Assembly: GCA_903889525.1 (NCBI GenBank)
Contig: CAISXT010000017.1
Location: 1 to 50,846, forward strand
Length of the DNA stretch: 50,846 bases
DNA from: an uncultured Opitutia bacterium
Lineage (GTDB): Bacteria; Verrucomicrobiota; Verrucomicrobiia; Opitutales; UBA953
Direction of reading: 5' to 3'
Below the pieces are notes generated by a model, which did no database searches, was not told where the DNA came from, and saw nothing but the letters and a program-made list of their open reading frames with translations. Numbering within the stretch: position 1 is the stretch's first letter; each line of letters starts with the position of its first letter. Shown here in pieces: positions 38,077 to 47,838 of this stretch. Position numbers and translations under genes: made by a program.

Positions 38077-38520
38077 TTAGCCCTGTAGTTTGCCTGCCTT
38101 CACGGCGATGCCGTACGCGGCGAATTTCACTTTGATCTCATCCCGCACTCGCCTGAATTCTTGAAGAATCTCCTGTTCGGTGCCCTGCGCGTGCGCCGGA
38201 TCGTCGAAGCCCCAGTGGAAGCGGGCAACTTGGCCGGGGTACATTGGGCAGACTTGGTCGGCGTTGCCGCAGACGGTGATGACGACGTCGATGCGGCGCG
38301 GCAAAAACTCATTCATGTGCTTCGACGTGTGTCCGGAGAGGTCGACACCCGCCTCGGCCATGACTTTGATGGATAGCGGGTGGACGTAGCCCGCAGGCTT
38401 CGAGCCGGCACTGAAGACCTCGGCGCTATCGCCGACCGCGGCGCGTAGGAATCCTTCGGCCATGTGGCTGCGGCAGGAATTGCCGGTGCAGAGGACCAGG
38501 ATGGCGGGCTTGGTGGACAT
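38077..38520 (-). CDS. arsC: Thioredoxin-coupled arsenate reductase / LMW phosphatase-like
   Basis: Reduces arsenate to arsenite in the cytoplasm. The 147 residues begin with the phosphatase-type P-loop C11-TGNSC-R17, followed by two more cysteines C84 and C91 ([10 protein letters not shown]) and HWGFDDPA. This triple-cysteine arrangement is that of the Staphylococcus pI258 ArsC, in which the disulfide is passed between the cysteines and finally to thioredoxin. No ArsR regulator or arsenite pump is adjacent, so a wider role cannot be excluded. The leader holds copy 3 of the 28-bp element. Confidence 0.9.
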   Translation of the reverse strand: MSTKPAILVLCTGNSCRSHMAEGFLRAAVGDSAEVFSAGSKPAGYVHPLSIKVMAEAGVDLSGHTSKHMNEFLPRRIDVVITVCGNADQVCPMYPGQVARFHWGFDDPAHAQGTEQEILQEFRRVRDEIKVKFAAYGIAVKAGKLQG

Positions 38521-38529
38521 GGCGGGAAA

Positions 38530-38593
38530 TTAGGGGGCATGCGGGCACGGGGGCAAGGGTGAGAAGATGGCTAGGGGCAGGGACAGGGTGGGG
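38530..38593 (-). promoter_or_regulatory. 28-bp leader element, copy 3, plus a second G-run cluster
   Basis: On the plus strand TTAGGGGGCATGCGGGCACG continues GGGGCAAG (38530-38557), then GGG. G runs of 5, 3, 5 and 3 have loops 5, 3, 3. A second cluster at 38574-38593 (runs 4, 3, 3, 4; loops 2, 3, 1) also fits the quadruplex pattern. The first lies 9 nt before the arsC ATG. Confidence 0.6.
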
Positions 38594-38611
38594 TCAGGTT
38601 GATTGTCTCTG

Positions 38612-38712
38612 GTAGGGCGGGTGGTCCTCAACCCGCCGTTGAGCCGACTAGGATCGGAACTCGTTCGAGGGGCTTCGCTCTGTTCACGAACGGACGGCTC
38701 GGAGAGCCGTCC
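38612..38712. repeat. REP-like paired hairpins between arsC and the HD-domain gene
   Basis: GTAG (38612) precedes GGCGGGT...ACCCGCC (38616-38637, 7-bp stem with larger loop). The inverted GGACGGCTC-GGA-GAGCCGTCC (38692-38712) is followed by CTCC in place of CTAC. The region is shared by the 5' sides of two divergent genes. Confidence 0.78.
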
Positions 38713-38772
38713 CTCCCATCGGCATGCCTTATTTTCTTTCTCCGCAGGGCGGAGGCTGGCACGATGCCCTTT

Positions 38773-39765
38773 ATGTCCGAGCCACTCCTGACTCTCCGCG
38801 AAAGCAAGACCTCCCCGGTCGGCTCACGTTTCCAGGCCATCTGCGCCCTGGGGGAAATCGCCACCAAGACCGCGAAGACCGGCTCCACCTACTATGAAGC
38901 GGTCATCGCTGATGCGACCGACGACATCAAGGTGCGCGTCTTTGGCGACTCTCCGGTGAAGCCCGTGCTCGTGACGCTTAAGCCCGGCGCGATCGTCCGC
39001 GTGGGCGGCGTGGTCGGCGACTTCAACGGTCGGCCGGATCTCAAGGTCGATATACTTTCGCCGATCACGGATGCCGAGCGCTCCGATCCGGCGATCATGG
39101 GCAAGCTCACCCCGGTCTCGCAGCACGACCCGGTGAAGATGAAGGCGGAACTCGCGGGCATCACCAGCCGCATCCCGCACGCGACCCTGCGCGCCACCGT
39201 GGAATCTGTCCTCGAAGAGCATGGTGAGCGTTTCTACGACGCCGTCGCGGCGCTGGGCATGCACCACGCTTATCGCCACGGCCTACTTGAGCACACGCTG
39301 CGCATGGCCAAGTGCGCCGAAGCCTTGCTGCCACTTTACACCAAGGTTGATCACTCCCTCGCCGTCGCCGGCACCATTCTCCATGACCTCGGCAAGGTCC
39401 AGGAATATTCCCGCCTTGAGCCTGGTATGGCCAAGGCCGGTTTCACCCGCGCGGGCAATCTGCACGGGCACCTCGTCCTCGGCGCCTTCATTGTGCGTAC
39501 GCACGGCACCAAGGTCGGCCTAGAGGCTTCGCTCCTCGAACGCCTTGAGCACATCCTGCTTTCGCACCACACCATGCGCGAATACGGTGCCTGCGCCATC
39601 CCATCGACGCCGGAGGCCGTTTTCGTGGCCCGCATCGATGATATGGACGCCAAGCTTTCCGCCGTGGAAGAAGAGCTCCGCAAGGCGCCTCCCGGTGCCG
39701 AGTTCATGCAGCTGCGCGCGATCGATGGCCAGCTGTTGATCACGCCGCCGAAGACCGGAGTCTAA
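38773..39765 (+). CDS. OB-fold and HD-domain phosphohydrolase, YhaM-like 3'-5' exoribonuclease
   Basis: A 330-residue protein with an N-terminal OB-fold nucleic-acid-binding domain (about 15-100, STYYEAVIADATDDIKVRVFGDS) and a C-terminal HD domain (about 160-310). Metal ligands are visible: H174 (HGLLEHTL), H204-D205 (ILHDLGK), H232, H265-H266 and D289-D290. The pairing matches Bacillus YhaM, an exonuclease acting on single-stranded RNA and DNA. The start could be 38764 or 38773. The queA gene begins 3 nt after its stop, so the two are surely co-transcribed. Confidence 0.83.
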   Translation: MSEPLLTLRESKTSPVGSRFQAICALGEIATKTAKTGSTYYEAVIADATDDIKVRVFGDSPVKPVLVTLKPGAIVRVGGVVGDFNGRPDLKVDILSPITDAERSDPAIMGKLTPVSQHDPVKMKAELAGITSRIPHATLRATVESVLEEHGERFYDAVAALGMHHAYRHGLLEHTLRMAKCAEALLPLYTKVDHSLAVAGTILHDLGKVQEYSRLEPGMAKAGFTRAGNLHGHLVLGAFIVRTHGTKVGLEASLLERLEHILLSHHTMREYGACAIPSTPEAVFVARIDDMDAKLSAVEEELRKAPPGAEFMQLRAIDGQLLITPPKTGV

Positions 39766-39768
39766 GCC

Positions 39769-40839
39769 ATGGACGTCCGGGAGCTGGATTTCGAACTCCC
39801 GCCTGCACGCATCGCCGCGGAGCCTGCCACGCGTCGCGATGGTTCGCGCCTCCTCGTCGTGCGCCGCGCCACGCGCACCATCGAGCATCGCCTCTTCTCG
39901 GAGCTGCCGGACCTACTTCCCGCGGGCGCCTTGCTCATTCGCAATAACGTCACCGTCCTCAAGGCGCGCCTCTTCGGCGTGCGGCCCACGGGTGGCAAAG
40001 TAGAGTGCCTGTTGCTGCGCCCCACCGCGGACCCGCTCGAATGGTGGTGCCTGCTACGCCCTGGTAAGCGCGCCTCGGACGAGGCTGGCTTCACCATCGA
40101 CGGCTGCCACGCCGTCGCCGTCGAGACCAAGCAGGGTGAATACCGCGTGCGCTTCGGATTGCCCGTCGGCGAGACCGTGCAGGGGCTCGCTGACCGCGTG
40201 GGCGAACTCCCGCTACCACCTTACATTGTCGAAGCGCGCAAAGAGCGCGGCTTGGCCGCGGCCGACGACGCCGCGCGCTACCAGACCGTCTATGCAGACC
40301 CCAGTGCCGCGCGGGCGGCGGCCGCGCCCACGGCTGGCCTGCATTTCACGCCCGAGTTGCTCGCTGTGCTCAAGGCGCGCGGCCACGATGCATTCGATCT
40401 CGTCTTGGATGTCGGCCCGGGGACATTTCAACCCGTCTCCGTCGATCATCTCGATCAGCACGTCATGCACTCTGAGGCGTATCGGATTCCCGCCGCCACC
40501 ATGGCGGCATTGCGGGACCGCCGGCCGCGTCTCGCCGTAGGGACGACCTCCGTGCGAGCGAGCGAGGATGCTTTTCGTAAGACGCAGGGCTTCGCGCAGG
40601 CCGCGGGTGATTTCAGTTCGGAGGCCTCCCTCTTCATTCGGCCCGGCGATACCATCGGCTGTTGCGAGCACCTCCTGACTAACTTTCACCTCCCGCGGTC
40701 GACGCTCCTCTGCCTCGTCGCCGCCTTCCTCACCCCTGGCTCGCCGGAAGGGCTCGCCTGGCTCAAGGAGATCTACGCCGAAGCCATCGCGCGCGAATAC
40801 CGTTTCTTCAGCTACGGTGACGCCATGCTGATTCTGTGA
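39769..40839 (+). CDS. queA: tRNA preQ1(34) S-adenosylmethionine ribosyltransferase-isomerase
   Basis: Transfers and rearranges the ribosyl group of SAM onto 7-aminomethyl-7-deazaguanine at tRNA wobble position 34, giving epoxyqueuosine. The 356 residues show family segments: [16 protein letters not shown] at the N terminus, [74 protein letters not shown] and the C-terminal [14 protein letters not shown]. Complete in length. It uses the SAM made by MetK and ends 3 nt from the convergent 40843 gene. Confidence 0.97.
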   Translation: MDVRELDFELPPARIAAEPATRRDGSRLLVVRRATRTIEHRLFSELPDLLPAGALLIRNNVTVLKARLFGVRPTGGKVECLLLRPTADPLEWWCLLRPGKRASDEAGFTIDGCHAVAVETKQGEYRVRFGLPVGETVQGLADRVGELPLPPYIVEARKERGLAAADDAARYQTVYADPSAARAAAAPTAGLHFTPELLAVLKARGHDAFDLVLDVGPGTFQPVSVDHLDQHVMHSEAYRIPAATMAALRDRRPRLAVGTTSVRASEDAFRKTQGFAQAAGDFSSEASLFIRPGDTIGCCEHLLTNFHLPRSTLLCLVAAFLTPGSPEGLAWLKEIYAEAIAREYRFFSYGDAMLIL

Positions 40840-40842
40840 GGA

Positions 40843-41862
40843 TTAGGGTTCGTTGATACTGAGATCTGACTGTTCCTCCAGTGGGCGGCTCTTATCCCAC
40901 TTCAGTCGATTTTTATTCAGTGCAAGCTCGAGGCCTCGATCATTAGGCTTGGCGTTAAAATAGTAAGTAAAGCGTAGCTTAGTGTAGGAGTAGCTAATGG
41001 GCCCGACAATTTTCGCGTAATGGGCGGAAGCAATCGAACCATCGGTATTCATTTTTACCCGGGTTCTCAGGAAAAACCCTGGCTCCTTCCGCTCATCGGC
41101 TAGCAGATGGCGCGAGGTGAAGTTGTTCGTTAAGTTGGGTTGGTAATTACTTTCCGGCGCAACGGGTGGCATGCTTAGCTGGCAGTAGGGCCAGAACTTT
41201 GGCTCGGGGATGATTCCGGAGCCTGGCTCGGGAAAAGCGATTTCCACTTTCGAATTCCAGTGGCCAAAGTGTCGGGCGAATTGTTCCGTGGTGAGATTGC
41301 GGTAGTCAGGATGCTGGCGATTGAAGGCGAGGGCCTCTGGCTCCATCCTCCATCCCTCTTGGACGGATGTGGTGCGGAAGCGGATATCCGTGACCTCCCC
41401 TTTACCAAAAGGTGGCAACATATCCCCCTTCTCGAAGTCATAACTGATCCAGGTATTCTCCGGGTAATTGCCGCCAGTAAAACGCAGGTATACCTTCCGG
41501 GCATGGAGAGAGGTTGGCTGCACCCGCCGTGGCAGGGCGAAAGTGTAGGACTGCTTTTCATCGAAGTGACAGATGCCGTACCATTCGTCGACCAAGCAGG
41601 GGTAGTGGCCGTCTTTCTTGATATCAATCCGGCTGAGGCACATGTCCGCGTTCGCCGTGAAGACGACCTTCCCGTCGACCCCGCTTTTACTTTCAATGAG
41701 CTTATCGCTGGAGTAGCGTGGGTCATTGCGGCGACCCAGGACGATACGGAGTCCGGCGTCAGCGACGGGGCTTCCGTCCTCGTCGGTGATCCGGATGGTG
41801 AATTCTGTGGCCGCCGCCGAAAGTGCGGCGACGAGGAGAAGCAGGGAGGGTAGTAGGTTCAT
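40843..41862 (-). CDS. Secreted protein with Ig-like domain, partner of the lipase-like gene
   Basis: I do not recognise the family of this 339-residue protein. It has a signal peptide ([18 protein letters not shown]), then a beta-sandwich that resembles a carboxypeptidase regulatory-like/Big domain ([23 protein letters not shown] ... [11 protein letters not shown], about 20-75). The remaining 260 residues are rich in aromatic, Pro and Asn residues, without a known motif. Its ATG overlaps the stop of the 885-residue gene (ATGA), so the two are coupled and probably work together outside the cell. Base composition is less GC-rich than in the neighbours. Confidence 0.65.
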   Translation of the reverse strand: MNLLPSLLLLVAALSAAATEFTIRITDEDGSPVADAGLRIVLGRRNDPRYSSDKLIESKSGVDGKVVFTANADMCLSRIDIKKDGHYPCLVDEWYGICHFDEKQSYTFALPRRVQPTSLHARKVYLRFTGGNYPENTWISYDFEKGDMLPPFGKGEVTDIRFRTTSVQEGWRMEPEALAFNRQHPDYRNLTTEQFARHFGHWNSKVEIAFPEPGSGIIPEPKFWPYCQLSMPPVAPESNYQPNLTNNFTSRHLLADERKEPGFFLRTRVKMNTDGSIASAHYAKIVGPISYSYTKLRFTYYFNAKPNDRGLELALNKNRLKWDKSRPLEEQSDLSINEP

Positions 41863-44516
41863 TTGAGTTGGCCGCGGTCAATGATGATTTGGAAGAGTGG
41901 GTGGACGAAGGGAAGGGCGACGTTTTTGTAGTCGCTATGTAGCCAGCGGCCGTGAGTTTTCTCCGCCTTGTGGCCATCGGTCGGCCAGCGCGAGCCGGGG
42001 GTTCGACCCGCAGCTTCCAGGTTGAAGTTTTCGTGCTTGGTCGGCGGCCCGGGGAGATTGCTCTCCAGTGGCAGTGGCACAGCCCCAGCGGCAAAGGTCA
42101 TGGCTGGAAGCCCTCTGGCCAGTAGGTCATAGCGTACTAGGCGATCGTCCAGCAGCGGTGAAGGTCGTCGCGGTCGCGCATCATGCAGCCACTTTTCGAC
42201 GAACGGCCGGAAGAATGAATCATTCATGAGCTGGGGGGTCGAAATTTTATCCGCCGTGGCAGGGGCGAGGTGCTCATAGTAGCCTCCGGTCCCGTTTGAT
42301 TGCGAACCCGGCACATACGGGCCCCTCCACGCGTTATTGAATCCCCAGCCGCCTTGACCACGCTCCATGGCAGGGCTGGCGAGGGAGCGGGACCAGCCAA
42401 CGCCCTTTAGCATCTCCTGCGTTTTCCATACGCCGTAATCCACCGCCCGGCCGGCCCAGAGCGTGGACAGTACGGCTGCGGATTCTGTCGCAGGCGGGCA
42501 ATTGGTGACATCTTCCCCTGGCGAGTAGCAGTTAGTTAAGGGCACAAGGTCCCGCGCGCGGCTGAAGCAGTTTTTCCATGTATAGGCGCGGCGTTGATCG
42601 TCCAGCGCGAAGAGCTTATACCAGTCGGCCGCGTAGAGCCTCCGTGTATAACCGCGCCATACTTTCTCCGTCATCTGTTCTGACTGAATTGGGTCGGCGG
42701 AATCGCCCGAGATGGCTTCGATGGGCATGGCGGCATTGAGGGGAAAATATTTGGCCGGCGTGAAGCCTGCTTGGACGCTCTGGGCAGCGACGATATTGCC
42801 GAGGCTATGCGCGATGAGTACGGAACGAGCAGGATCCAGGAAGCCAAGTGACTTGGCGAGTGTATCGCCGCTCTGGAAAGCGTGGAAGACAGCCTTGTGA
42901 TAATCCAGTCCAGTGTCGCCATTCCAGGTCACGCCGACAAATCGAGCCTGGCTGCCCATGGTGTAGAGTCGTTTGAAAGTCTCGGCCTGCCAGCCGCGCG
43001 CGGTATCCCCATCGACGTTATAACCGTGAATCATCAACACCCAGCGATGGGCGGTTTCCGTGTCTGGGAGTCCTGCTGGCTCGCCGGGCAGGTTCGGTCG
43101 GCCGGGTCTTCTGGGTAAGACAGGCCGGCCATCGATATCCCGAGCGCAGAAGTTCAGGCTCAGGTGGCGATACATGGTTTCCACTGGTACAATTGCGATA
43201 GGTAGTTCGAATGTCGCGACCACTTGACCGGCGTTGACGATTTCGATGCACGCCGGTCGATTGGTCGGTTTGTTTGCTTCCACCAGAAGCACGCCGCCGT
43301 TTCTCTCGCCCATGCCGTTGACGAATGCCTTGGTGAGTTCGATTCGCCCTTGCGCGTCTGGCATGCCCACGTTGGCGGTATTGATGTCGCCGATACCATC
43401 AGGTCCGTAGACATGGATATCCGGCTGGCGGTGGATGGAGCCGGCGGTTAACGCCGCGAGGCCTGTCTCGGTGGCCTGAAGGGCTTTATCTTCATTCCGG
43501 AGAAAATACTGATAGCCATCGTCAGGGCTAAAGGCGTGGACGAGCCGTCCGATATTGAGATTGAGAGCGAAGAAATCGATCAAGTCGCGGAGGCCATTGA
43601 TCCCTTTACGGCTGGCGTCCGACTGGCCGCTAGGTCGACCCGGGATATCGGCACGCTCTTGTGACTCGCCTTCATCGGAGTCGTCATTCACCCAAAATCG
43701 AAACGGCTTTCCACCGCTGGGCCGTTCGTCTGGTGAGATAATCCCATCGCGATCGACATCGACCTCGAGGCCCGCCTTGAGCACGGCAACCTGCAGGACT
43801 TCGTAGCGACCCGGACCACTTCGGTCTGGGATGATTTGCATGATGAGGGGGCGACCTTCATCTGCTTTAAGAAGTTCGAAGCTCAGGGCAAAATACCGCC
43901 AGTCCGCGCCCACCGCGTAGGGGGTCTTTTTCCTAAGGAGCGTCCGCCCGCCTTCGGTAAGGATGGTGACCTCGTAGGTTTGGATTTCGTTGCGGGGGTT
44001 GAGTAGCACGCGCTGTTCCCAGACGAGTGCATACGCTCCGCTCTTCAATCCATTTGCGGTCAACTTGGCGGCCATGTGCTCAGGGGCGTTGGCGGGTGCG
44101 AAGTATTGGCCGGAATAGCTTTCGCCTGATGGATCCGCCGGAGAATCGGGCGGCCGAGTGGAGGCGCCAAAGAGCACGCTCAAGGGCAGGCGTTTAATAG
44201 CTGGTGCGGTATTAGCGGCCAGCCCTCTGGTCGCAGAGTTTAAGACGATTGTATGCGGGTTGTCATGCGGATCCAGCGGGTCAGTCCCAGCTACAACCTC
44301 TTCTCCGTCGTCGTAGCCGTCTCCGTCCGTATCGGGGTTAAATGGGTCAGTCCCGATCAGCCGCTCATCCTCGTCCGAAATTCCATCGCCGTCGGAATCA
44401 ATCAGGTTGAGCGAGGGAAGGGGGGCCGGCGAGTGACTGGCCGCGAAACCGGAGTGAGCCAGCAGTAGGCAAGTGAGTGCGCCCACAAGTTGGCGCCAGG
44501 ATAAGGTCAGAAGCAT
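41859..44516 (-). CDS. Secreted alpha/beta-hydrolase (lipase-like) with calcium-binding repeats
   Basis: An 885-residue protein with a signal peptide ([17 protein letters not shown]). Calcium-binding thrombospondin type 3-like motifs follow: [12 protein letters not shown] (40-51), [12 protein letters not shown] (62-73), and a later [12 protein letters not shown] (near 252). The middle is beta-rich. An alpha/beta-hydrolase domain (about 490-700) has the oxyanion strand MIHGYN and the nucleophile elbow AHSLGN (S571), resembling PGAP1-like or extracellular lipases. Secretion and Ca-binding point to an exported esterase or lipase; its substrate is not known. The following 40843 gene overlaps it. 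Confidence 0.75.
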   Translation of the reverse strand: MLLTLSWRQLVGALTCLLLAHSGFAASHSPAPLPSLNLIDSDGDGISDEDERLIGTDPFNPDTDGDGYDDGEEVVAGTDPLDPHDNPHTIVLNSATRGLAANTAPAIKRLPLSVLFGASTRPPDSPADPSGESYSGQYFAPANAPEHMAAKLTANGLKSGAYALVWEQRVLLNPRNEIQTYEVTILTEGGRTLLRKKTPYAVGADWRYFALSFELLKADEGRPLIMQIIPDRSGPGRYEVLQVAVLKAGLEVDVDRDGIISPDERPSGGKPFRFWVNDDSDEGESQERADIPGRPSGQSDASRKGINGLRDLIDFFALNLNIGRLVHAFSPDDGYQYFLRNEDKALQATETGLAALTAGSIHRQPDIHVYGPDGIGDINTANVGMPDAQGRIELTKAFVNGMGERNGGVLLVEANKPTNRPACIEIVNAGQVVATFELPIAIVPVETMYRHLSLNFCARDIDGRPVLPRRPGRPNLPGEPAGLPDTETAHRWVLMIHGYNVDGDTARGWQAETFKRLYTMGSQARFVGVTWNGDTGLDYHKAVFHAFQSGDTLAKSLGFLDPARSVLIAHSLGNIVAAQSVQAGFTPAKYFPLNAAMPIEAISGDSADPIQSEQMTEKVWRGYTRRLYAADWYKLFALDDQRRAYTWKNCFSRARDLVPLTNCYSPGEDVTNCPPATESAAVLSTLWAGRAVDYGVWKTQEMLKGVGWSRSLASPAMERGQGGWGFNNAWRGPYVPGSQSNGTGGYYEHLAPATADKISTPQLMNDSFFRPFVEKWLHDARPRRPSPLLDDRLVRYDLLARGLPAMTFAAGAVPLPLESNLPGPPTKHENFNLEAAGRTPGSRWPTDGHKAEKTHGRWLHSDYKNVALPFVHPLFQIIIDRGQLK

Positions 44517-44670
44517 GACCCATCTCAGAATAAGACCTTTCCCGAAAAAACAATCTCCAGAATCTGAGGTGTTTGTGATGGGGAATGCGCAGGGTGTCAG
44601 CGTGGGATGTGGGTCTGGGCTTTATGGCTGGCTTCGGGCTTTTAAATTGAACTTAAAGCGCCTCCCTCGG

Positions 44671-44700
44671 TTGACCCTGCAACCAGGCGGGTTTCATAGT
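44671..44700 (+). promoter_or_regulatory. Putative promoter of the second PVC dehydrogenase
   Basis: TTGACC (44671-44676) and CATAGT (44695-44700) are spaced by 18 nt. The ATG follows after 6 nt, which would make the transcript leaderless or nearly so. The rest of the 44517-44706 intergenic region shows nothing else clear. Confidence 0.4.
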
Positions 44701-44706
44701 GTCGGT

Positions 44707-47247
44707 ATGCGCATGCCCCGCTGCACCCTTACCCTGTCCGCCCTTTGCCTGGCGGCCGTCGTGGGCGCGCAGATCGGCGACAAGCCGGGCGAACCGATGG
44801 TGCAGCTCGTCCCGGACGCGAAAATCCCCGCCTCGCCGCCGCGTACCCCGCAGGAGCAGCTGCAGGCTTTTCAAATCGCGAAGGGCTATCAGATCTCCCT
44901 CGCCGCGAGCGATCCGGCCATCGGCGACCCAGTCGCGGCCACGTTCGGGCCCGACGGCCGCCTCTGGGTCGTGGAAATGCAGGGCTACATGCCCAACCTC
45001 GATGGCACCACGGAAGACCAGCCGCACGGCCGTATCTCGGTGCTTGAAGACACCGACGGCGATGGGGTCTTCGATAAGTCCACGGTCTTTCTTGATGGCA
45101 TTGTGATGCCGCGGGCGATCGCCCTCCATCGCGATGGCGTGCTCGTGGGCGCGCCGCCTCATCTCTGGTTCTGCCGCGATACCAAGGGCACGGGCAAGTG
45201 CGATGAGCGCACCGAGGTGGCGACGGACTTCGGCGTGCGCGTGGATCCTTCTCGCCCGCAGCTCGCTAATCCGGAGCGCGCCCCGAATGCACTCCTCTGG
45301 GGCCATGACAACTGGCTCTACGTCGGCGCCTATACCGCCCGCTTCAAATTCAAGGATGGCCGCTGGGTGCGCGGGCTGAGCAACTTCCGCGGGCAGTGGG
45401 GCCTTTCGCAGGATGATTTTAGCCACCTCTTTCATAACAGCAACAGCGATGCCCTCCGGGCCGATGTGATCCCATCGTCCTACCTCTTTCGCAATCCGAC
45501 CCTGAGTCGCACCACGGGGCTCAACTGGAAGGTCGCGAAGGAGCAGTTCGTGTGGCCGGCCCGCGTGAATCCAGGCATCAATCGCGGCTACCGCCCGGAG
45601 ATGCTCCGCGATTACAAGCTAAAGGAATACACCGCGGCTTGTGGTCCGTGGATTTATCGAGCCGACCTCTTCCCGGAGGATGCCTACGGCAACGCCTTTG
45701 TCTGTGAGCCTGCCGGTAATCTCATTTCGCGCCATGTCGTGAAATCCGTCGCCGGCGCCCTCGAGGCGCAGCCTTATTACGACCAGGCGGAATTCCTGAC
45801 CTCGACCGACGAGCGTTTCCGCCCAGTCAATCTCCTCACGGGCCCTGACGGTGCGTTGTATGTCATCGATCTCTATCGCGGCATCATCCAGCACCGGATC
45901 TCGCTCACGACTTACCTGCGCGAGCAAATCGTGAAGCGCGGCTTGGATAAGCCACTGGCCTTGGGGCGCGTCTGGCGTATCGCCCCAGAAGGTTCCGTGG
46001 TCGTGCCCGCTAAGAAACTTTCGCAGATGAGCTCAGCCGAACTCGTCGCCGAACTTTCCAGCGGCAACTCCTGGCGCCGCGAAACCGCCCAGCGCCTGCT
46101 CGTGGAAAAGGGTGATGTCTCGGTGGCGGCCGCGCTCAACGCCGTCGCGAAATCCGCCGCCAGCCCGATGGGCCGTGTGCACGCCCTGTGGACACTTGAA
46201 GGGCTCGGGGCTGTGACCGCCGAAGCCTTACGGCCTTGCCTGACGCATCCAGACGCCCGCGTGCGTGCTGCCGCTGTGCGGGTTTCGGAAGCGGGGATGG
46301 CGTCACCCGACCGCGAGGCAATCATCGCGCGCTGGATAGAATTAGCCGCGACGGAGGTGAGCACCGAAGTCCAACAACAGCTGGTGTTATCCATGGGCGA
46401 AGCCAAGGCGCTCTCCGTGGACCTCGCCGCCGCGGCGCTGGCCAACCGGGCCGCCTACACCGCGTTCATTCAGGACGCACTCATCAGCGGACTCGATGGC
46501 CGGGAACTCGAGGTCTTTGAGGCCATCCTCAAAAAGCCGGCGGATTACTCCAAGACGCTCCCGGCCGCTTTGCTCCGTTGTGTATTCGCCGAGCGCAAGG
46601 CCCCGCGTGTCGAGAAGGCCTTGGCGATCATTGCCGCTTTGCCGCTCAAGTCGCAGCAGCTCGCCTTGCTCGGTGCTCTGGCTGGCCACCCGACCGTGAC
46701 GGCGAAGCGCCCCGTCAAGCTCACCGCCGAGCCGGCTTCATTAGCGAAGCTCGGTCAGAGTAAGGACGCTGCCATGGTGAAAGCCCTCGCTTGGTTTAAG
46801 AGCACGGTCGTCTGGCCAGGTAAGCCCGGCGTGGTCGTGCCGATCGTGAAGCCGCTTACCAATGAAGAGCACGCAATGTTCGACTCCGGCAAACTGACTT
46901 TCACCGGGCTCTGCGCCGCCTGCCACCAGCCGACCGGAAAGGGGCTGGATGGACTCGCGCCGCCGCTGGCGGATTCTGAATGGGTTAACGGCGACCCTGA
47001 GCGCATTGTTCGCGTGGTCATGCACGGCCTGCGTGGCCCCATCAAGGTGAAGGGTAATAGTTACAGTTACGACATGCCCGCCGCGGGCTTCCTGACGGAT
47101 GAGCAAATCGCCTCCGTGCTCACCTATATCCGCCGCGAGTGGGACCATGAAGCCTCGCCTGTGCCGATTGATCTCGTGAAGAAAGTCCGCGAGCAGACCA
47201 AAGGCCGGACGGATGCGTGGACGGAGCCGGAGCTGCAAAAGAGGTAG
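44707..47247 (+). CDS. PVC-type secreted dehydrogenase/beta-propeller with HEAT repeats and cytochrome c domain (second copy)
   Basis: An 846-residue protein; the ATG at 44707 gives a signal peptide (RCTLTLSALCLAAVVGAQ), while the longer frame adds 78 non-family residues. The propeller domain (about 45-430) shows GDPVAATFGPDGRLWVVEMQGY, GRISVLEDTDGDGVFDKSTVFLDG and RPVNLLTGPDGALYVIDLYRG. HEAT-like repeats span about 440-690. The C-terminal cytochrome c domain has CAACH (near 736) with SYDMPAAGFLTDEQIASVLTYIR as the likely Met-ligand region. It is more typical of the family than the longer copy at 25237. Its stop codon TAG is part of the GTAG of the adjoining repeat. Confidence 0.9.
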   Translation: MRMPRCTLTLSALCLAAVVGAQIGDKPGEPMVQLVPDAKIPASPPRTPQEQLQAFQIAKGYQISLAASDPAIGDPVAATFGPDGRLWVVEMQGYMPNLDGTTEDQPHGRISVLEDTDGDGVFDKSTVFLDGIVMPRAIALHRDGVLVGAPPHLWFCRDTKGTGKCDERTEVATDFGVRVDPSRPQLANPERAPNALLWGHDNWLYVGAYTARFKFKDGRWVRGLSNFRGQWGLSQDDFSHLFHNSNSDALRADVIPSSYLFRNPTLSRTTGLNWKVAKEQFVWPARVNPGINRGYRPEMLRDYKLKEYTAACGPWIYRADLFPEDAYGNAFVCEPAGNLISRHVVKSVAGALEAQPYYDQAEFLTSTDERFRPVNLLTGPDGALYVIDLYRGIIQHRISLTTYLREQIVKRGLDKPLALGRVWRIAPEGSVVVPAKKLSQMSSAELVAELSSGNSWRRETAQRLLVEKGDVSVAAALNAVAKSAASPMGRVHALWTLEGLGAVTAEALRPCLTHPDARVRAAAVRVSEAGMASPDREAIIARWIELAATEVSTEVQQQLVLSMGEAKALSVDLAAAALANRAAYTAFIQDALISGLDGRELEVFEAILKKPADYSKTLPAALLRCVFAERKAPRVEKALAIIAALPLKSQQLALLGALAGHPTVTAKRPVKLTAEPASLAKLGQSKDAAMVKALAWFKSTVVWPGKPGVVVPIVKPLTNEEHAMFDSGKLTFTGLCAACHQPTGKGLDGLAPPLADSEWVNGDPERIVRVVMHGLRGPIKVKGNSYSYDMPAAGFLTDEQIASVLTYIRREWDHEASPVPIDLVKKVREQTKGRTDAWTEPELQKR

Positions 47248-47305
47248 GGGCGCCACTGCGTGGCGTCCGCCTGTCTTGAGGTAGAGACAGCACCACGTGC
47301 TGTCT
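47244..47305. repeat. Tandem REP-like hairpins fused to a gene end
   Basis: GTAG (47244-47247) supplies the stop codon of the upstream gene. Next is GGGCGCCAC-TGC-GTGGCGTCC (47248-47268), the linker CGCCTGTCTTGAG, then GTAG (47281) with AGACAGCAC-CAC-GTGCTGTCT (47285-47305). Both hairpins have 9-bp arms and 3-nt loops. Confidence 0.82.
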
Positions 47306-47431
47306 TCGGTGCAGAAGTGCCCATCGACCTACGGCCTGTGCTAAGGTGCCAAAGTGGGCAGCAAGTTTCCGTTCGTTGTAATGGGTAGGGCCGGGACCGC
47401 GTCACGACATCGCTGCTGCTGCCGCCGCTTG

Positions 47432-47537
47432 GTAGGGACGGCTCTCCGAGCCGTCCGTTCGCGGACGAAGATGCGCCGCTCGTATAAGTTTCTCTCCTCG
47501 ATCGGGCCAACGGCGGGCTGAGGACAGCCCGCCCTAC
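47432..47537. repeat. REP-like paired element, tandem unit A
   Basis: GTAG (47432) precedes GGACGGCTC-TCC-GAGCCGTCC (47436-47456). After a 55-nt spacer comes GGCGGGCTG-AGGA-CAGCCCGCC (47512-47533), ending in CTAC (47534-47537). The stretch 47306-47431 holds only a degenerate GTAG hairpin near 47385 and no gene. Confidence 0.87.
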
Positions 47538-47603
47538 CAGCGAAGACGGATCCTTCGCGGGGCATGGTCGGAAATATTTTCGGATGAAGGTATCTGTCTT
47601 GAG

Positions 47604-47709
47604 GTAGGGATGGCTCTCCGAGCCGTCCGTTCGCGGATGAAGATGCGCAGCTCGCGTGAGTTTCTCTCCTCGATCGGGTCAACGGCGGGCTGAGGACAGC
47701 CCGCCCTAC
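47604..47709. repeat. REP-like paired element, tandem unit B
   Basis: The same 106-bp layout as unit A, offset by 172 bp: GTAG (47604), GGATGGCTC-TCC-GAGCCGTCC (47608-47628), a spacer nearly identical to that of unit A, GGCGGGCTG-AGGA-CAGCCCGCC (47684-47705) and CTAC (47706-47709). No gene is visible from here to 47838. Confidence 0.87.
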
Positions 47710-47838
47710 CCAAGGCAATGCAGGTTTGAGCGAAGGGCAGCCCCACGTGTGGTCCTGGCGTTTAACGTTATGGTGTGACGCGGCTCCGGCCCTGCCTCAG
47801 CGCTTGTCAGTGTGGGTTGCAGGGGGCAAGATGCGCCC

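Noticed and set aside
44473-44706. Extended N terminus of the second PVC dehydrogenase
   Set aside because: It overlaps the start of the divergent lipase-like gene and lacks family similarity. The signal peptide starts at 44707.
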